Assembly: GCA_932294295.1 (NCBI GenBank)
Contig: OW028573.1
Span: forward strand, 13,350,155 to 13,414,154
Source: Alitta virens
Taxonomy: Eukaryota; Annelida; Polychaeta; Phyllodocida; Nereididae
Direction: 5' to 3'
Length of the DNA: 64,000 bases
The notes under the pieces were generated by a model. The model had not been told where the DNA came from. It was given only the letters and a program-made list of their open reading frames with translations, and did no database searches. Below are positions 23,001-38,000 of the stretch, in pieces. A program made the position numbers and the translations under genes. How positions within the stretch are numbered: position 1 is the stretch's first letter; each line of letters begins with the position of its first letter.

Positions 23001-26000
23001 TCTTATGTATTGAAGCCTTTCAAATGTAAAACAAGATAAATGGAGGTAAGGTCATATGTCAATATCAGATTAAAACATAAAGAGAAATACGACACTTCTG
23101 AAAAGATAAAGGAAGGTATTAAATGCACGGATGCCCTTATATAATATTTATACCTATAATTTGTCAAATGTGCTTAAAGTATTCATTTACAGGCTCTATA
23201 GATATAGACGAAGGCCAGGTGATTTATTTAAAACACTGTTTAATTAATGGAGCAAATGATCGAAGTTATTTACGATGACCTGGATGTCACCCAGGCTGTG
23301 TTATGCAGTTAATTCAATTAAGAGCCTGACCACATGTATGACCAGGCCAGTCGAGAGCTGGTAGCCCACCTGTGCCATGTGAACTGAGCAGGGCAGATTT
23401 AATCAATGTTAACACTGGTTTACATCAGTTCACAGGCAGGAAAAGGTGATTGGCCTGTTGTCCCAAATCACTGTCATGCAAAACTCACATCTAAAACCGG
23501 TAACGTTGCCCTAGAGTTCAGTGTGTGGATCGGAAATGTACCCAAATGGACAACAGAGATTGGAGCCACTTATCAAATAGCACAGTTACCAAATTCCCTG
23601 ATGACATATTTGCTGTTTCACGCAATCAGCAACTTTAACAAATGGGAATCAGCGCATACATGACATTAAAGGCTCTATGAAAGATTAAAGCATCCATAAC
23701 ACTGCAAACGGAAAGGTTCCCCATATGATACATGGCATACATAATACATAAGAAGTGTTCAGTACATAGAGGATTCGTGTTTGAATAAAACATTGGACTA
23801 ACATTCCAAATGGAAGTGTTTAGATTTCTTTAGTCAAGCCAATGTCATGCGTTTTGTTTCAATTAGTTCAGCAACTGTCTGCTCTAACAATTTAATTTAT
23901 CATTGTATTTTGAAATGAAGCTATTAATATTACTGACTAATTTTATATTGCCTTTGAAAAATATTCTCTCAGACAAGCAAAATGTTGCTTCAGATTAAAA
24001 CTGACGGCCTGGAAACTTCTTTCTACCAGTGCACTTCATACATATGTTTAGTGATAAAAAGTACATAGAAGGCCTCAGATGTTATTTCTTTCAATTACAT
24101 TTTCCATTTCTTTCTAACTCAAAGGATGGAAGCAAGCTTAATGCACTAACCTTGGCCACATTCACAGAAGAAGGACTCAGAAAAGTTACGGCACTCGGCG
24201 CCATTTTGACAGGGGTTGGAGATGCATGGATTGAGGCTTTGACACCTCGGTCCGTAGAAGCCCCGCCTGCACAGACATTCGTAGTGAGTATCGTTGATCG
24301 CTCGACAACTTCCGCCTTCGGCACAGGGTGAACTGGAGCAAGGGTTAAAGGTCTGGCAGTTTTGGCCCTGGTAGCCAGCCAAACAGCTACAGACATATCC
24401 TCTGGCATTAGCTGGACTGTTGTCAAGGTAACACGTCCCGCCATTTTCACATGGTTGAGTCAAACAGGGTTCGTTTATTTCACAAAGTCCCCCAGTATAC
24501 CCCGGTGGGCATTCACACCTAACTTCCCCTATTACAGAGGTGTTAACGCATGTAGCACCATTACGGCAAGGGTCCAAAGCACAGCGATTTAAGTAGCTAC
24601 AGTTTCGTCCATAATACCCCAAAACACAGCTGCACGTGTAGTCGTTGTTTGGTCGATAGCTGCAAGCTCCTAAGTTCTGGCAAGGTTTCGCGTCACAAGG
24701 GTTGAACTGTTCGCATCTGCTCCCAGAATAACCGGGCGGACAGACGCACCTATAGCCAGGAGGACGGGGTTGCCTTTCACAGGTTCCAGCAGTGCACACC
24801 CTTGGGACACAGCCTGAAACCAAGAGCATGAGATACATTTTTTAAAACTTGCAATCTTCTGTTTCCTAATGCCAAGCGCAGACCCCTGAAATCTCCTTAA
24901 TGCTTCATTGTTAATGAGAATTTATGAGATAACCAATCTTTTTGTCAAAAGTTTCATTAAAGCAGAGGAGATAATGAAGAAGGAAAGAGAATTCCTGTCC
25001 CAGGATGTGCAGCCAACCTTTAACAATCAGCCTTTGTGGTTATCAAAAGGGGAAATAAATGGCCTTATGCAATACTTTGTTAATTCTCTCATGAAATGTT
25101 ATTTTTCATTCGTGTGACTGTTGGCTGTCTTCCTTGCTCATGCAGTCATTACCATGGGCCTGTATTCAGACTCCCATTTACAAGATACTCATCAAATATG
25201 AAATGGCTATGAGAATGCAATTATTGTATGTTCAGTTTTCGTAACAAGGCTAAAGAAGCTTCATATACAGTCATGCATACCATCTATTGCTGGTGTGAAC
25301 GTCAACCTTGGGCTTTCAGGGCCACGTTCCTGGTTGTTCCAAGCATGAACGACAGCGCTGTAGTTGTTCCAAGTTCTGAGGCCGCTTACCTGAAATATAT
25401 TGAAATCAAGTTTTCAATTATCTTGACAAAGACAATCAGTTAATCACATAATGAAATATACTGTCATAGGCAAGAGGATGACTGATTTCCACTACAGTCT
25501 CTAAATTTAGAAACTAATTTGTCAAAGTAATGGTCGAAGCCAACAATTTGCCAGGAGACCAAGGACGGAATTCTGACCTTTCGTGGTTGATGATAGTTAT
25601 CAAAAGCAGCACGTACAACTGAGATCTCGAGTATGAGATTCAGCAATCTTTATGTCATATTAAGAGTGCAGCTAAGGTCAATCTCCTTTCAGAACACATT
25701 ACGCAATTTGTTGACTGTTTTGACTACTGAGCAAAGTGTGCTGGTGTCTCAAGTAAAGCAGTTTGTAGTTTAAAGTCAGCTTTGTATTATTTCGCAAACA
25801 CGATATATGGACTAAAAAGATGCAGGGGCGCAGACATATGGAGGGTAGCCAAGCAAGCATGGCCCTCCGAGTTCGCAGAATGAGGGGAGGGGAGGTTCTG
25901 ACCTCTAAACACCCTTGCCTAAGCCACCCGAAAATATGAAAATTATTCTTTTGGTTGTGCGCACCTGTGTCATCCAAGTTTATTTGCAAACCCAAATTAG

Positions 26001-29000
26001 GAAGTTTTTATTGCGTGAGAACTGCGTCAATACAAGGTTGCCTGACGCGGTGTTCTGTGTTAGCTCAACACTTGCATTGTTCTCAATTTGGGTTGACGGA
26101 AATTTGCTTTTGGTCAATAAGAGAGCAGGTGTTCACAAAAGATTTACAGTGAGTGGGTTGGATGGAAATATTTCTGGAGTATGAGAGGGTATGTCATAAT
26201 GTGTAAAAAAAAAAAGAAGATCGATTTATAGGGACACTAATTACAATAGAAAGCCAATAAATACTCCGTGAAATTAACGTCATGTGTTAATGAAGGAAGA
26301 CCTCTATAATTGAATCTTGTATATCTGATATAAAATACTGTTTTCCTCACACTTCCCCAACTTTATCATTGTTTATCTCACAGAAAGCCTGTCATCAATT
26401 GTTTGAAATTCTTCTATAGTATCACTATGAATTGATGTATCTCCAGACACTGCAAATGAAAAGTTTCTGAAAGTTACACAATTTTGTTTTATATGGAACA
26501 TTTTAACCTGGCAGGCATAAGTCTTTAGAACCGAAAAGTTCGAGATTTTAATATGCGAACACTTATGTTAGATTAGGGCTTTATGGTGGGAGCATCGACA
26601 ATTTGTGTCGCCATATATTTGATGGATGCATCGGACCAAGGCACGTGACAGGATAAACACAGCCAGTCTGCGAGATAATTTCGCTGCAGCATATCTCTAT
26701 TTTCCTGCGCCGAATGCTGGAAAACAAGCTGTCAGAATTTAATCCAAATTTTCAAATTGGAATGACCCCTTATTTGTACAAGGTCGGCAGGCATGATTAC
26801 TCAGAGCCGCCAGGAAATCAATTCAATTAACGCTCGCCCTGAACAACCAATAGCAACAAGGCTGGGACAGTTCTGGGCTTGGCCACCAGGGAAAAATAAT
26901 TATCGCATTCTCGAATTCTCACAACGTCAGTGCGCGTTTTATTGGCGCTGTTTTTTTGGTCAACACTTCTGTCAAACATCACACGGAGAATAACTGAGCT
27001 AGCAGACTGACGACCAACTATGAACATGGGGCATTAGGTAGCAGTTCTAGCTAGCCTACTAGATTTAGATGGAAGAAATTAAGAATAAACAATGTTGATT
27101 TGTTGGTGTGTTGGTTGGCTGGTATGAAGGTTGAATGGTGTGTTGGTTGGTTGCAAAAGCTAATATTCAGAATTAAATTAGATTTTTTTTAGGTATTAAA
27201 AAATAGAAAATAAATGACAGAAAGCATGAAAGGAGGACAAAATCAGTCAAGCAAACGGGCAACACATCATGCAGGAAGAAATTAGAAAAGGATAGCAAAG
27301 AGTAAAATGAAAGATCAATGAAAAGATGAAAAAGAATGAAGAATGTGGTGCTCATGTTTTGGAGCTGAGCCATGCCAAAGTTAAAGCACCATTCAGCACG
27401 AAGAAACCCTTCTTAACAGACCAAGCTTATACTTCTGCCAGGGCCATGTAGTAGATAAGGGTGTGCACAACCAAAGGCTGAGCAGGCCCAGAGAAATAGA
27501 GCATGGCTGCATTATAGGAGGAAGGGATGAGCCTGTTTGACCAAGCACCATCAAATGGCGTGAATAATAAGCTAGATTAGGAGGGTCCATACGCCAGAAT
27601 GCGATTGATTGAAAGAGGAGGCGTGAATGCAAACATCTTCATTGATTGCAGATGAGTGATCAGAAGATGAGGGAAGCTGGCTCCAAGCCGCATCCGAGAC
27701 TGCACATAATTCATAGCTGATCGCCAAAATCGAAGAGGATTCATTACAGGCCTAAGTTCCCACATGCACGCTATACTGGTAGTACTGGTGGCAAAGGTCT
27801 GTGGTCAAATGTAGTGAGGCTTTTAACATAAGTGCATAGTGGACGATAATGCATGTCACTGCACGCATGTGATGGTCACTGCATATGCATCATAAATATT
27901 ACATGACCCCAGTATCTTATGTGGAGTGTATGGAGTGCCTGTGTTATGCTAAGTGTGAATGACACAATAAAACATCAAGGTCACAGAGTGCATGCTTGAT
28001 TGAGATTAATTCTGTCACTCGTCAAATGTAATTTGACATTTAACCAAACTGTACTGTCAAGGAAGTGCCAAATTAAGACACCATCAACCTACAAATTGTT
28101 GGGCCTAAATAAGTAAGTGAGTTAGCTGGAGGCATACAGGGCGGGGGCCTAGCTCAGAGGTAGCACTATGGGCTTCCAACCACTGGGTCCCGGATACGAT
28201 TCCCGGTCGAGCCTTAGTTGGATGGCTGTTTCCTCCTTCGTCTCATTGCCATGGTCTCTGCCTGTCCTAATTAGCCCAACTGGTGCAGAAATAAAGGACG
28301 TAAAAGACCTAATCACACACACACTCACAGCTGGAGGCGTATGTGTCAGTTTGTCGTCTTTTGGGTTGATATTATATTGAAGCAATGTGCCAACCATAGA
28401 AACACACCATCATAAGTCACTGTACTGCAGAGATATATTCTAATCGTTCAGACTAAAATGAAATGTTTTGATGCTGTAAAAGTAAGTTGAGCATGGTGGA
28501 CCATCCATTGTGGGAGACAGGATAACATCTGAACCACCTGGTCCTCTCCCAACGTCATCAGGCAAACGCTAGCACCAGTGCATGCAAATATGTTAAAATA
28601 TTGATGAGAGTTTTGTTTCACTACACGCAGTATGAATTTATAAAGACTTAATCCTGGTGTACACCCAAAACGCTATTGATTTCATCTTTCACATCTGCTT
28701 GAGTTACATATATCAAAAGTCCTGAACTTTTCTGAAAAATTGATGACATGGAGCACCACAGCGTTGTTTGTAGCATCAAGTTTTCATGAATTTTTAATTC
28801 TCTGAGCTGTTTCCAGACTCAAAAGACAAGTTTGACACCTGAGAAGCCCAGTGGCCAGGACTACGTGTGCTAATGGTCCTTAAGGTGGGCTTTGGGTGGT
28901 CTGATCATAGTGTGCTTGCCTCTGAGAAAGATGACATCCAGGTACAGACTGACAGACAGCCAAACCGACAGACTTGCACACTGACACACGACACTCCACA

Positions 29001-32000
29001 CATCTTGAAAACCTAATGATAAATACGTTTCCATAGTTCAGTCAAATTATGATCTAAAGGGTAAATACTACAATATTAAAACTGAAGCGTATTTCTTCGA
29101 GTCCGCTCTATTTGAATTAAGAAATCCATTAAACCACTACACTGAAATACACCTCCAAAGAAATGCTCGTAGACTGCACAGACCTTCACTCTCCTGTTTA
29201 ACATACTTTCCCATAGAATACTCTGACATGAATTAGGCATTCAATCTCAGCAACACTTGAAGGTTCCGCTGCCTAAGCCACATGATCTTGTTTGCCCTAA
29301 TAAGCCAATCTTACCTGGCCACACATGGGGTCACTGTGGGCACCTCGGATGTAGACTGTGATGACAGAGGTCACAGATGGATTGAGGTCCGTCCAGGTGA
29401 TGTTGTAGCCAATAGTAGTAACTCCGGGTTCTTGTACTCTCTCCCAACAAAGGTATACTGACGTGGCTGTCACTTCTTGGGCATACAACCAGGCAGGGGC
29501 TGCAATGGAAAACATCAAAGACGTTAGTTGTGATTGGACAATTGCTCATAGAGTCATACATTGCTTAAATGCACCAGTGGTAATGAACTACTCTAGAAAT
29601 AGCGAAACACCAATGGTAGAATAGGCCTACAAATTCCAAATTTGTAAGTTGCTCGGTAGTTTTATAAAGACATACAGGAAAATCTGAAAGGATGACAGTC
29701 CACACACAGCTAGGCTTATTTGTCATCTCTGAAACCTTTAAATAGGCAATGTAAGATAGTGACCTGACAGACTCTTTGACACTTGACAGGTTTCCGTTCT
29801 TAGAAACTGATAATGATGTTGAAAACTAAGAGTATGTTTTTTAAGTTTGAAAGTTATAACTTCTGTCTGCTGCTTCATATTTAAATCAAAAGATACAGGT
29901 CAAATTAGGTGCATTTGAAGTTTGCTGTTGACAGAGTTGCAAAATGTATGATATACTCAGAGAAGAAGAGCAAGCTGACAGAGAATATGACTCCAAAGAG
30001 AGGATGGTTTGATGAATGTTGCCAGTAATGTTCTAGTGACTCCGCGGAAATCGGTCTAAATCTGGCTGGGGATGAAGGTCGCTCCTGCGTTGAGCCTTTT
30101 TTTTCTTGTGTCTTAACAAACCGCCAGGAAATGACAGGGAAAATATATGACAAAAGGGGGATGAATGAGAGATCTTGTGTCTATGCCTCATCGCTGGCAT
30201 GAATATATGTGAGGCCATAATGACCTGCCATTGCTGTCAGGTTGAAATATCACAGCAATTAAACCTGCGAGGTCCTTCAAAAGCTCCCTGACAGATCGTA
30301 TTTTCTGGAATTGTGGCAGGTTGCCTCACTCAGCCAAGCAAGCGGATCCGGGATGTCCATGAGTGAGTGAGATCTTTGTGCTGAATAATAATGCGCTTGA
30401 TATATTGGGATGGCAGATATCAAAGCCTTATAGCCATGTATATTTATAACATGAAAGTTCATAATATAAAGGGCGTAGAATTAAAATAAGAGTTGTTAAA
30501 TATTGAGATGTGGAAGTAAAGCTCCCTACCACACATATTTGGGTAATTCTGTCAAATTGCCATTACGACCATGTAAGTAAGTCTTTATTGTCATTTTTAA
30601 TTATCATATGAACATCATGCAAACATTATGCACAGTAAATCATTTACCAGGTATTATGTGAACCTCAGTGAGATGACTTGCATATGATTTTCTGATCCAT
30701 TTATTTCCATGAATATCTTGCATATTTGTTTAGAAGCTAATAAAGTCTGCCTACATCGAACAAACTGAACCATTGTATCACAAAAAAAAAAAGGATATAT
30801 GGCACGCACAAATCTTGCTGACCTATATGTATATGAATGTGTGATGCCAGTTTGTAGTGACATTTCCACCAAGACATGACAAACAGACATAGGAAGTCTT
30901 TTAGTATTATTTCACGTGTATATTTCATGGCACATTTTTTTGTGCACTAAAGGTATAGTATCTGTTGAATTCTGATGAAAAAGTAGACTGGCAACAAGAC
31001 ACAAAGGCTAGTCTAGGTGTTGTTGCAGTAAACATGAGATGCAGCTATCAGTCAACCTTTTCATCTTTTATTATGGCTGCTCTGGTGACCACAGCTTCCT
31101 CCAATATAGCAGAGCTCTACATCTGCAGGGCCAGAGGTGAATGGCTTCAATGGCTGAAGGCAACTTGCTTCGCCAACATTTAGTGAACGCCATATATGAT
31201 TTCAGTGATTCTGGCAAAGAGTTAATGGCTTGTATTCATTGACAGCCAGTTGATAAATATCTACCGTCATCCACACGAGCTATATTGCCATAACTCTGAA
31301 AAAGGTATTCGGAAGTTACTTAGGATGAATGGATTGACGGAATGGTGTAATGTGCATGGCTCAAAGTTTTATCACTAAAAACAACCTTATATCATCCTCA
31401 TCAATAAAGATACTTTGGCAAACGTCCCTTCTACATCTGCAGTTCCAATTTCAATAAGCTTTTTTTCCCCCTGTATTTATTCAGTGTATGGGGGACATCC
31501 AACTTGATATCTATTACATACAGTATCAGTATTTTATCAATATATCTCCAAGTTGAACTGGACTGCATCAACCATGTAAGCATATTGCTCGGTATCTTTT
31601 CATAATACTGTAATTATGTTATAAATCGCTAAAAAGGCATATAACGTCTATCGATACACTTTATTTGGTTGTAAATAAAACTGCTAATTACCCTATAATA
31701 GCTGATGTGATGTTTGTCATAAGAATTGCTTTGAATCATATTTCGACATTTATACTGCAGTAAATGTGTGCTAGCTATTAAATGGTATTGTAACTTGAGT
31801 ATATACAGCTGTACACAGCAGTTGCCAGCTACAGTACTATTGCAGAAAAGGCTTATGTGAAGTACATGTAACCTTAGTCTAAATGCCCAATACCATGCTA
31901 CAGTTGTAAGTAGGTCTGGCAAGACTTGATGACGTTCTAGCATTGCTTCAGCCTCTGCAACAAGTTGCTCTGTGTGTCTGTAGACGTCATTATCAGAGCG

Positions 32001-35000
32001 CAGCTTCCAGGATGTGACCAAGCAGTAAAAAGATGTCACAGCGGCGAATGAAGACCTGTTCAAGTGCACTGGTGGACGCTGATGTTCTTTGAGGACACTG
32101 ATGCGACTTTCCGGCTCAGCAGCCCCATCCAGGCCCAAGTCTGCATCCTTATCGAACTGCTAGGACCAAGATTATGGCCCAAGGTGGGTCCAATCAGCAA
32201 AGAAGCACCAGAGACAGTCTTGTTTTCATTCCGATTCTTGTTATTCTTCAGGTGTATGTTTTTTCTTGCATGGTATTGCTGTCCAGACAACGTGGCACAC
32301 AATATATCTAGTCTAAAGCATATGATAAATACTCTAATTCATATGTACTACCACCCTGCAGTGCATGAAATGTCATATTATGCTGGTAAATACGGACAAT
32401 TTATCAACCATAAGTTGTGTAATTTTTGTTTTGAATATCTTTCTGCACTTGTTAAGCTTTAATTTTTGGCAGTAATAAAATCAAATACATTTCATAAATC
32501 ATACGAAAGAATTTAGTTGCCGAGCATGAAATATCTCTTTATCCCATTTTGCTCAATTACGGAAAGGTTATTTTTGTCCGGAAGAATTTGTCTGTGTGCC
32601 TGTGAATTAAGTCTGCTGGCGGGCGGCAATTAAGGCTAATTAGGCACGGTCACTGGGTTGACTGGGGTCCTTCAACTCGATAACAAGCTTGTGATTAAAG
32701 ATTTAAACTTTTCAGACTTAAGAATTGATTTTCAAGTCTTGTTAAAGCTTTGGCACGAGTGATTTCAACTACAATCATTAAAACTCCCTCTGGCTTGGGA
32801 ACAAAGTCACGATTTGCGAATGTTGCAAAATGTATCAATATTCAGCGTTATTCAAATGTACAGATGCATGGCTATTGACCAGCTGCTGTGGGGGCCACTG
32901 ATTGCATATCGATTGATCATTATGCTCCTGCCAGTCAATGTGTCAGAATTTTTACACATTGCCATGATGACGAAACCCCACCCCCAGGCAGCTGATGAGG
33001 CAAACCTTTTCTTCTGGAATGGTCCAGAGCCTGGGGCCAGAGCATCCATGCAGTGAAAGTCTGTCGATGATGTGGTGATAAGGCTGGGAAGCTGCTGAAG
33101 GTGATGAAGCTCATCCCTGATTATGAGGCTCATCTCCAATAATGCTCTGTGTGCGCTGCCTACTGGGCACCCCATCGAATCACATTGATATCAGCAAATA
33201 TTTGGCTAGCTACAAAATGGTTTGACTTCCGCTACATGCAGGGTTTAGCTCATGAAATACACAATATATCCCACGACCTATCACAACTTAGTGGATGCTA
33301 ATTTGGCTATTTGTTGGGATAAATATATTATATAATGTACAAAAATATATAGCAATTTTTTTCATTATAAGGTAATGTTAAACTTACACAGTATGACCGT
33401 AAATGGATGCTATAATACAAAAGGATATTCTGTAAGTTACATATTCACAGTGAATTATGCAACAGCACAATGACCCATTACTTCTCCGTAGAATAATTCA
33501 TGAAGTAATCATGCTAGATAAGTACTTCATTCATCAAATGTGTAGAAGGAGTGCTATACAGCTACATATACAACGTTATGTTTCAACAACATGGTGACTG
33601 TTGCGAAGTCTTTCTGTCATAGCAAGCCAGTACTTGTGATATCCGAGCTGGCAATTGTGTCATACGAAAATGGCCACTGAGATAATGGCATTGGCAAAAG
33701 GACCTTCTGCGTGTCTGCTTACTTCAAGAGGTTGGACTCAGCAGAAGAGTCGATGATGCTGCCATAGTGCCTTATTATAAGTATCATTTTCTGGCCTGCT
33801 CCTTCATCCGTTTGATGCAAGACGAAATTCCTGTAATGAAATCTGGTCAGCCACGAAATCTGCGGCCGATTTGACCATAGGGCTTGCTGCCTCACATAAC
33901 ATGATTGGATGCTGCAGATAGCCAGGTTGTCGAGAGATGATGGCACCCAATATTCCTTTGTCATCTGCATCATCTGCAGAATCATTGCACTGATTCCATT
34001 ATGATTCTTGGGTTACACCCTGATTAGTCTTGTTTATTCACCAGATGCAATTAGGTTTTACCTCTGCCTGCATGTCAGCCAACAATCATAGGAAAGACAG
34101 GAAAAAGGGAAAAGCTCTCAAGCCTCAATTACTCCTGTTTTTTCTCCTTTTCTAATTATTTTCCTGTCACGATTTTAAACTGCAACTGTCAATAGTTGTC
34201 AATACTTGGGCAGAGTCGTGACAGGAAAGCCCTATATTCCTGGCTTTAGCCATTTGCTCATGACTGAAACAAGTTCATTCTCGGTTTGGTATTTACTACG
34301 AAGGGAAACTTTTTGGTTGAGTAAGTCAGAAACATGTTCACTCCACACGATTTTACTGTCTGTTCTCTCTATCTATCCATTTCTATCTGTCCATGCTTTT
34401 CTTCCTCCCTTCATGCTGCCTTTCCTTTAAATCCGCTTAAACCACTGAGTCCTCAATCCTAGGACTTTAAATGTGATTAGACCTAAAGAGGCGAGATATA
34501 TCCCGGGGCCAGTGACAATGGCTAATCCCCAGATTCCCCTGGCTGCTTGCTAATAAGAATAGCTGAAGGTGGCCATATATTGATCCGTCCCCTTATTCAG
34601 TGCGAACAGAAGAGAAGTAATGTCGAAGATCAAAGCCCTCACAAATGGGTTGGAGCCTGTCAGCACATTCTCCTAAGATCTGAGGGGAACACAGGACCGG
34701 CTCTGAATAATGGAACATCCGTGCACACAAACCAGCCCCTTTTTTTATCTTGAATCAAGGTATAATTTTGAAAACTCCTAAATGAAAGATAGAACATGTA
34801 ATTTACAGAGAAAAAGCCCATACCACGAGTGCTTTGCATTACTTGCATGAGAATAGCTTCGCACTAAGCCAGCAGGGTGGTCTGAAAGAATGTCTATCCT
34901 TTAAATGACACTAAACCTGTGTATAGAGTATACTGCACAAGACAGGCTTACAATGTAAAAGTCACACACATCTGCAAGCTGTGATTCTCTGGTCATTTTC

Positions 35001-38000
35001 CTGGCCGTTGCTCCATCAGCTTCATTTACTTCTTCAAAAGGAGAGCAGAGGAATAGAATTTGCCTTTACATAAACACTGGCATAGCAGAGGTCCCTGCCA
35101 GAAAGGCCTGCTCAGGTGACTAATTGTCTCCCCTTTCACATCTGGGGCTTCCTTTTTGTCAGGACTTGATGAGGGATCAAAGTGCGTGACACCGAATCGG
35201 GCCAGGGAATCAAAGTGATAGAGACAGGTATCGGGAGGCGAAAATAAAGCCGAGAGATACAATGTGATACTATGTCGAAAGGCAAGTTTCAGGATCTTGC
35301 TGGAGGAGGTGAAAAAGGTCTTTTTGTTTTGTAAAGGAAAGATATACGTTGCTTCTCTTCTTTCAAGGTCGTGTAAAGAAGACCTCCATTCCCTGCAAGT
35401 TCAAAGAGACTTGCATCTTCCTGAAGGTGGCAAGAAAGTCGTCTCCAGATATCACAAAAAGAAATCATCATGATTTGCAAGCTGTGATATGAAAGACCTT
35501 GTATCTTCGCGGAACACATTGCAATGACCAAACAGCATCCGTTCAATTCCTGTGGCATGGTATGTGCAGTAATACGATGCTTCCACTAATCTCTTCTTCA
35601 TGTCAGTCAGCTAAACAAGCTTTTTCATGCCTTAGCTTTAGCTTCTCAGACTTTGCACGCATCCTCTGTATTAAGTGAGCGACAGCCTCGTCTTGGCTAC
35701 ATTTTGTATTATGGGTATGCATATTGCACGAACTAACAGCATGTGTTTCGTCTACGCTGGTTAAATCGACCAAGGTTGCGGGTTGAGTGTATTGATAGTA
35801 CATTGTGTAATTCACTGTCGATATTTTAGATTTTTAGATGTACCATACTTATAGATGAACATTTAAACCATATCTCAATACCTAGATGTCCAAATGCTAC
35901 AACTCTGAAGCTTACATTACCAGCTACCAGAGGCAGACATAATGATGAGATGGTAAGGCTTGTAGTCCATACCATATTACACATTAACCCCATGGGTGGA
36001 TTCTTTTACTTGTCGAAGCATAGACACAGAGTACAAGGCAGCTCCAATTTAACGTCTCATGCGATCTTCAGCAGAATCGCAGTATAAGTATTTTATTCTC
36101 TGTATCAAAAATGTTTTCCTGTTAATTACATGATATCAAGGTCATTTAACTGTATATGTAGACAATTGGTGTCAAATTCTTTGAAATACTCAATACAAGT
36201 ACGTTTTCTGTTGCTATGGTACATGGTAACTGCTGACATAAACAATTGAGCGGATATTTTCACGAAGTTATTGCCAGACAAGGGCCACCGACAAGCTGAG
36301 CCAATTCTAGTCGCGATTCGGGTCTTTGTCCGGATCATGGTTCTTTTTATTGAGCACCGGGATATTTGTTACGTCGTAGTTTCCGTTGCGGCCAAAAAAT
36401 TGATCATTCAGTAACAGCAAGAGCTGCCAGGGTGGGTGTTTGCTGGTCACAATGCTGGTTGTTGCTGGGTATCAATTGCTTATTAATCTTTCAGCCACTG
36501 TTTGTATTTAATTTGTCTCCATTTGTTCTTAGTTAGCAAATATTGTCTTTCAATCTTTCCATCAGGCAATAGGTCAATTTATTTTCAGTATTGTTTCCTT
36601 CTCTATTTTCTTGCCTGGCTCTTAATAGTTACATATTATATCAAAAGTTATAATGCGAGATAAAGGGTCATAAGACTTTGTACTTTACGTTTGAGATATA
36701 GTTCTAAACCCAGCATGCAAGTATTGATAATTTTTGGTCCAATATGTGACATCAAGTCTGGGCTCAATTTGATCATACTTAACAAGCTTAATTTTTAAAA
36801 CGGCAAATTGTCATGTCTTAATTATACTAAAATGTTATGTTTACTTACCATCCAGTCTAGAGATGCGAACGTCCACTTTAGTGATGGCTGACCTTACGGG
36901 CGAGGCCTGGGCATTGGAGGCCGCTACAGCCAGCTGGACAACGGGGGTCAGTCGAGGGTCAGGCAACGGGTAAGCCACACTGATCTCTCCAGTGTCCGAG
37001 TTGAGAAAGAGAAACTGCAAGAAAAACTCTCCTCATTAGTCAGACTTAAGGTTTCTTCCCAGACCTAAGCCCTCCCCAGGCATACAATTCACTTGGCAGA
37101 TTGTAATATCGTAAGTGAGGGAAGAGATGCCACATGAGACTCAAAATGTGATCACACAAAGAATATATAAAACGTAAAGCAGTCCCTCTCTTTGCCTCTT
37201 TTTTCACGATCACGTTTTCATGACGCGAGATGAGGATTTGGAGTTGTTGGGATTTTGCAAAAAGATGGGTCTTGATGGAAATGTGAATATCAAAGGGACT
37301 TCAAATGACAGACTGAGTGTAATTATGCAATTGTAAATATGCCGGATATGTTGGTTTGATTGTCAGTCGTGTCAGCAATTAGTTTCTCTGAATTGTTGTC
37401 TTCTTGGGATGTCAACATTACACCTACTACTTCTGCTGTCGATGTTTTGAACCTTTTGACCCATCTTCACGCCGTCAAGGTGTCAGCGACAGCTCTACTG
37501 TGACCTTTGCCATCGGGAAAATGTTTTTGACTATACTCCGTTGTAATATTTTTAAGCATGCTGCACTGCATGCGTCAAAAAATCTTTTGAAAGAACAAAA
37601 ATGCATTCAATATTGTTTGAATTATTATTTAGTTGATTAATTCCTTGTCATTTGGTCAAATGTGGAATCAATGTTTTTTCTAGAAGTGCAGCTTTAAAGT
37701 ATCAGAAAGGCTTAGAGGTCAACTGCTTTAAAAAAAAGAAAAAGAGGTAATAAACCGATTAAGAGTTCAACTGCTTTAAAAAAAAGAAAAAGAGGTAATA
37801 AACCGATTAAGAGTTCAACTGCTTTAAAAAAAAGAAAAAGAGGTAATAAACCGATTAAGAGTTCAACTGCTTTAAAAAAAAGAAAAAGAGGTAATAAACC
37901 GATTAAGAGTTCAACTGCATTAAAAAAAAGAAAAAGAGGTAATAAACCGATTAAGAGTTCAACTGCTTTAAAAAAAAGAAAAAGAGGTAATAAACCGATT

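Noticed and set aside
31629..32138. 169-codon minus-strand frame as an extra receptor exon
   Set aside because: Flanking exons already join in phase; no domain resemblance and no convincing splice sites at its borders.
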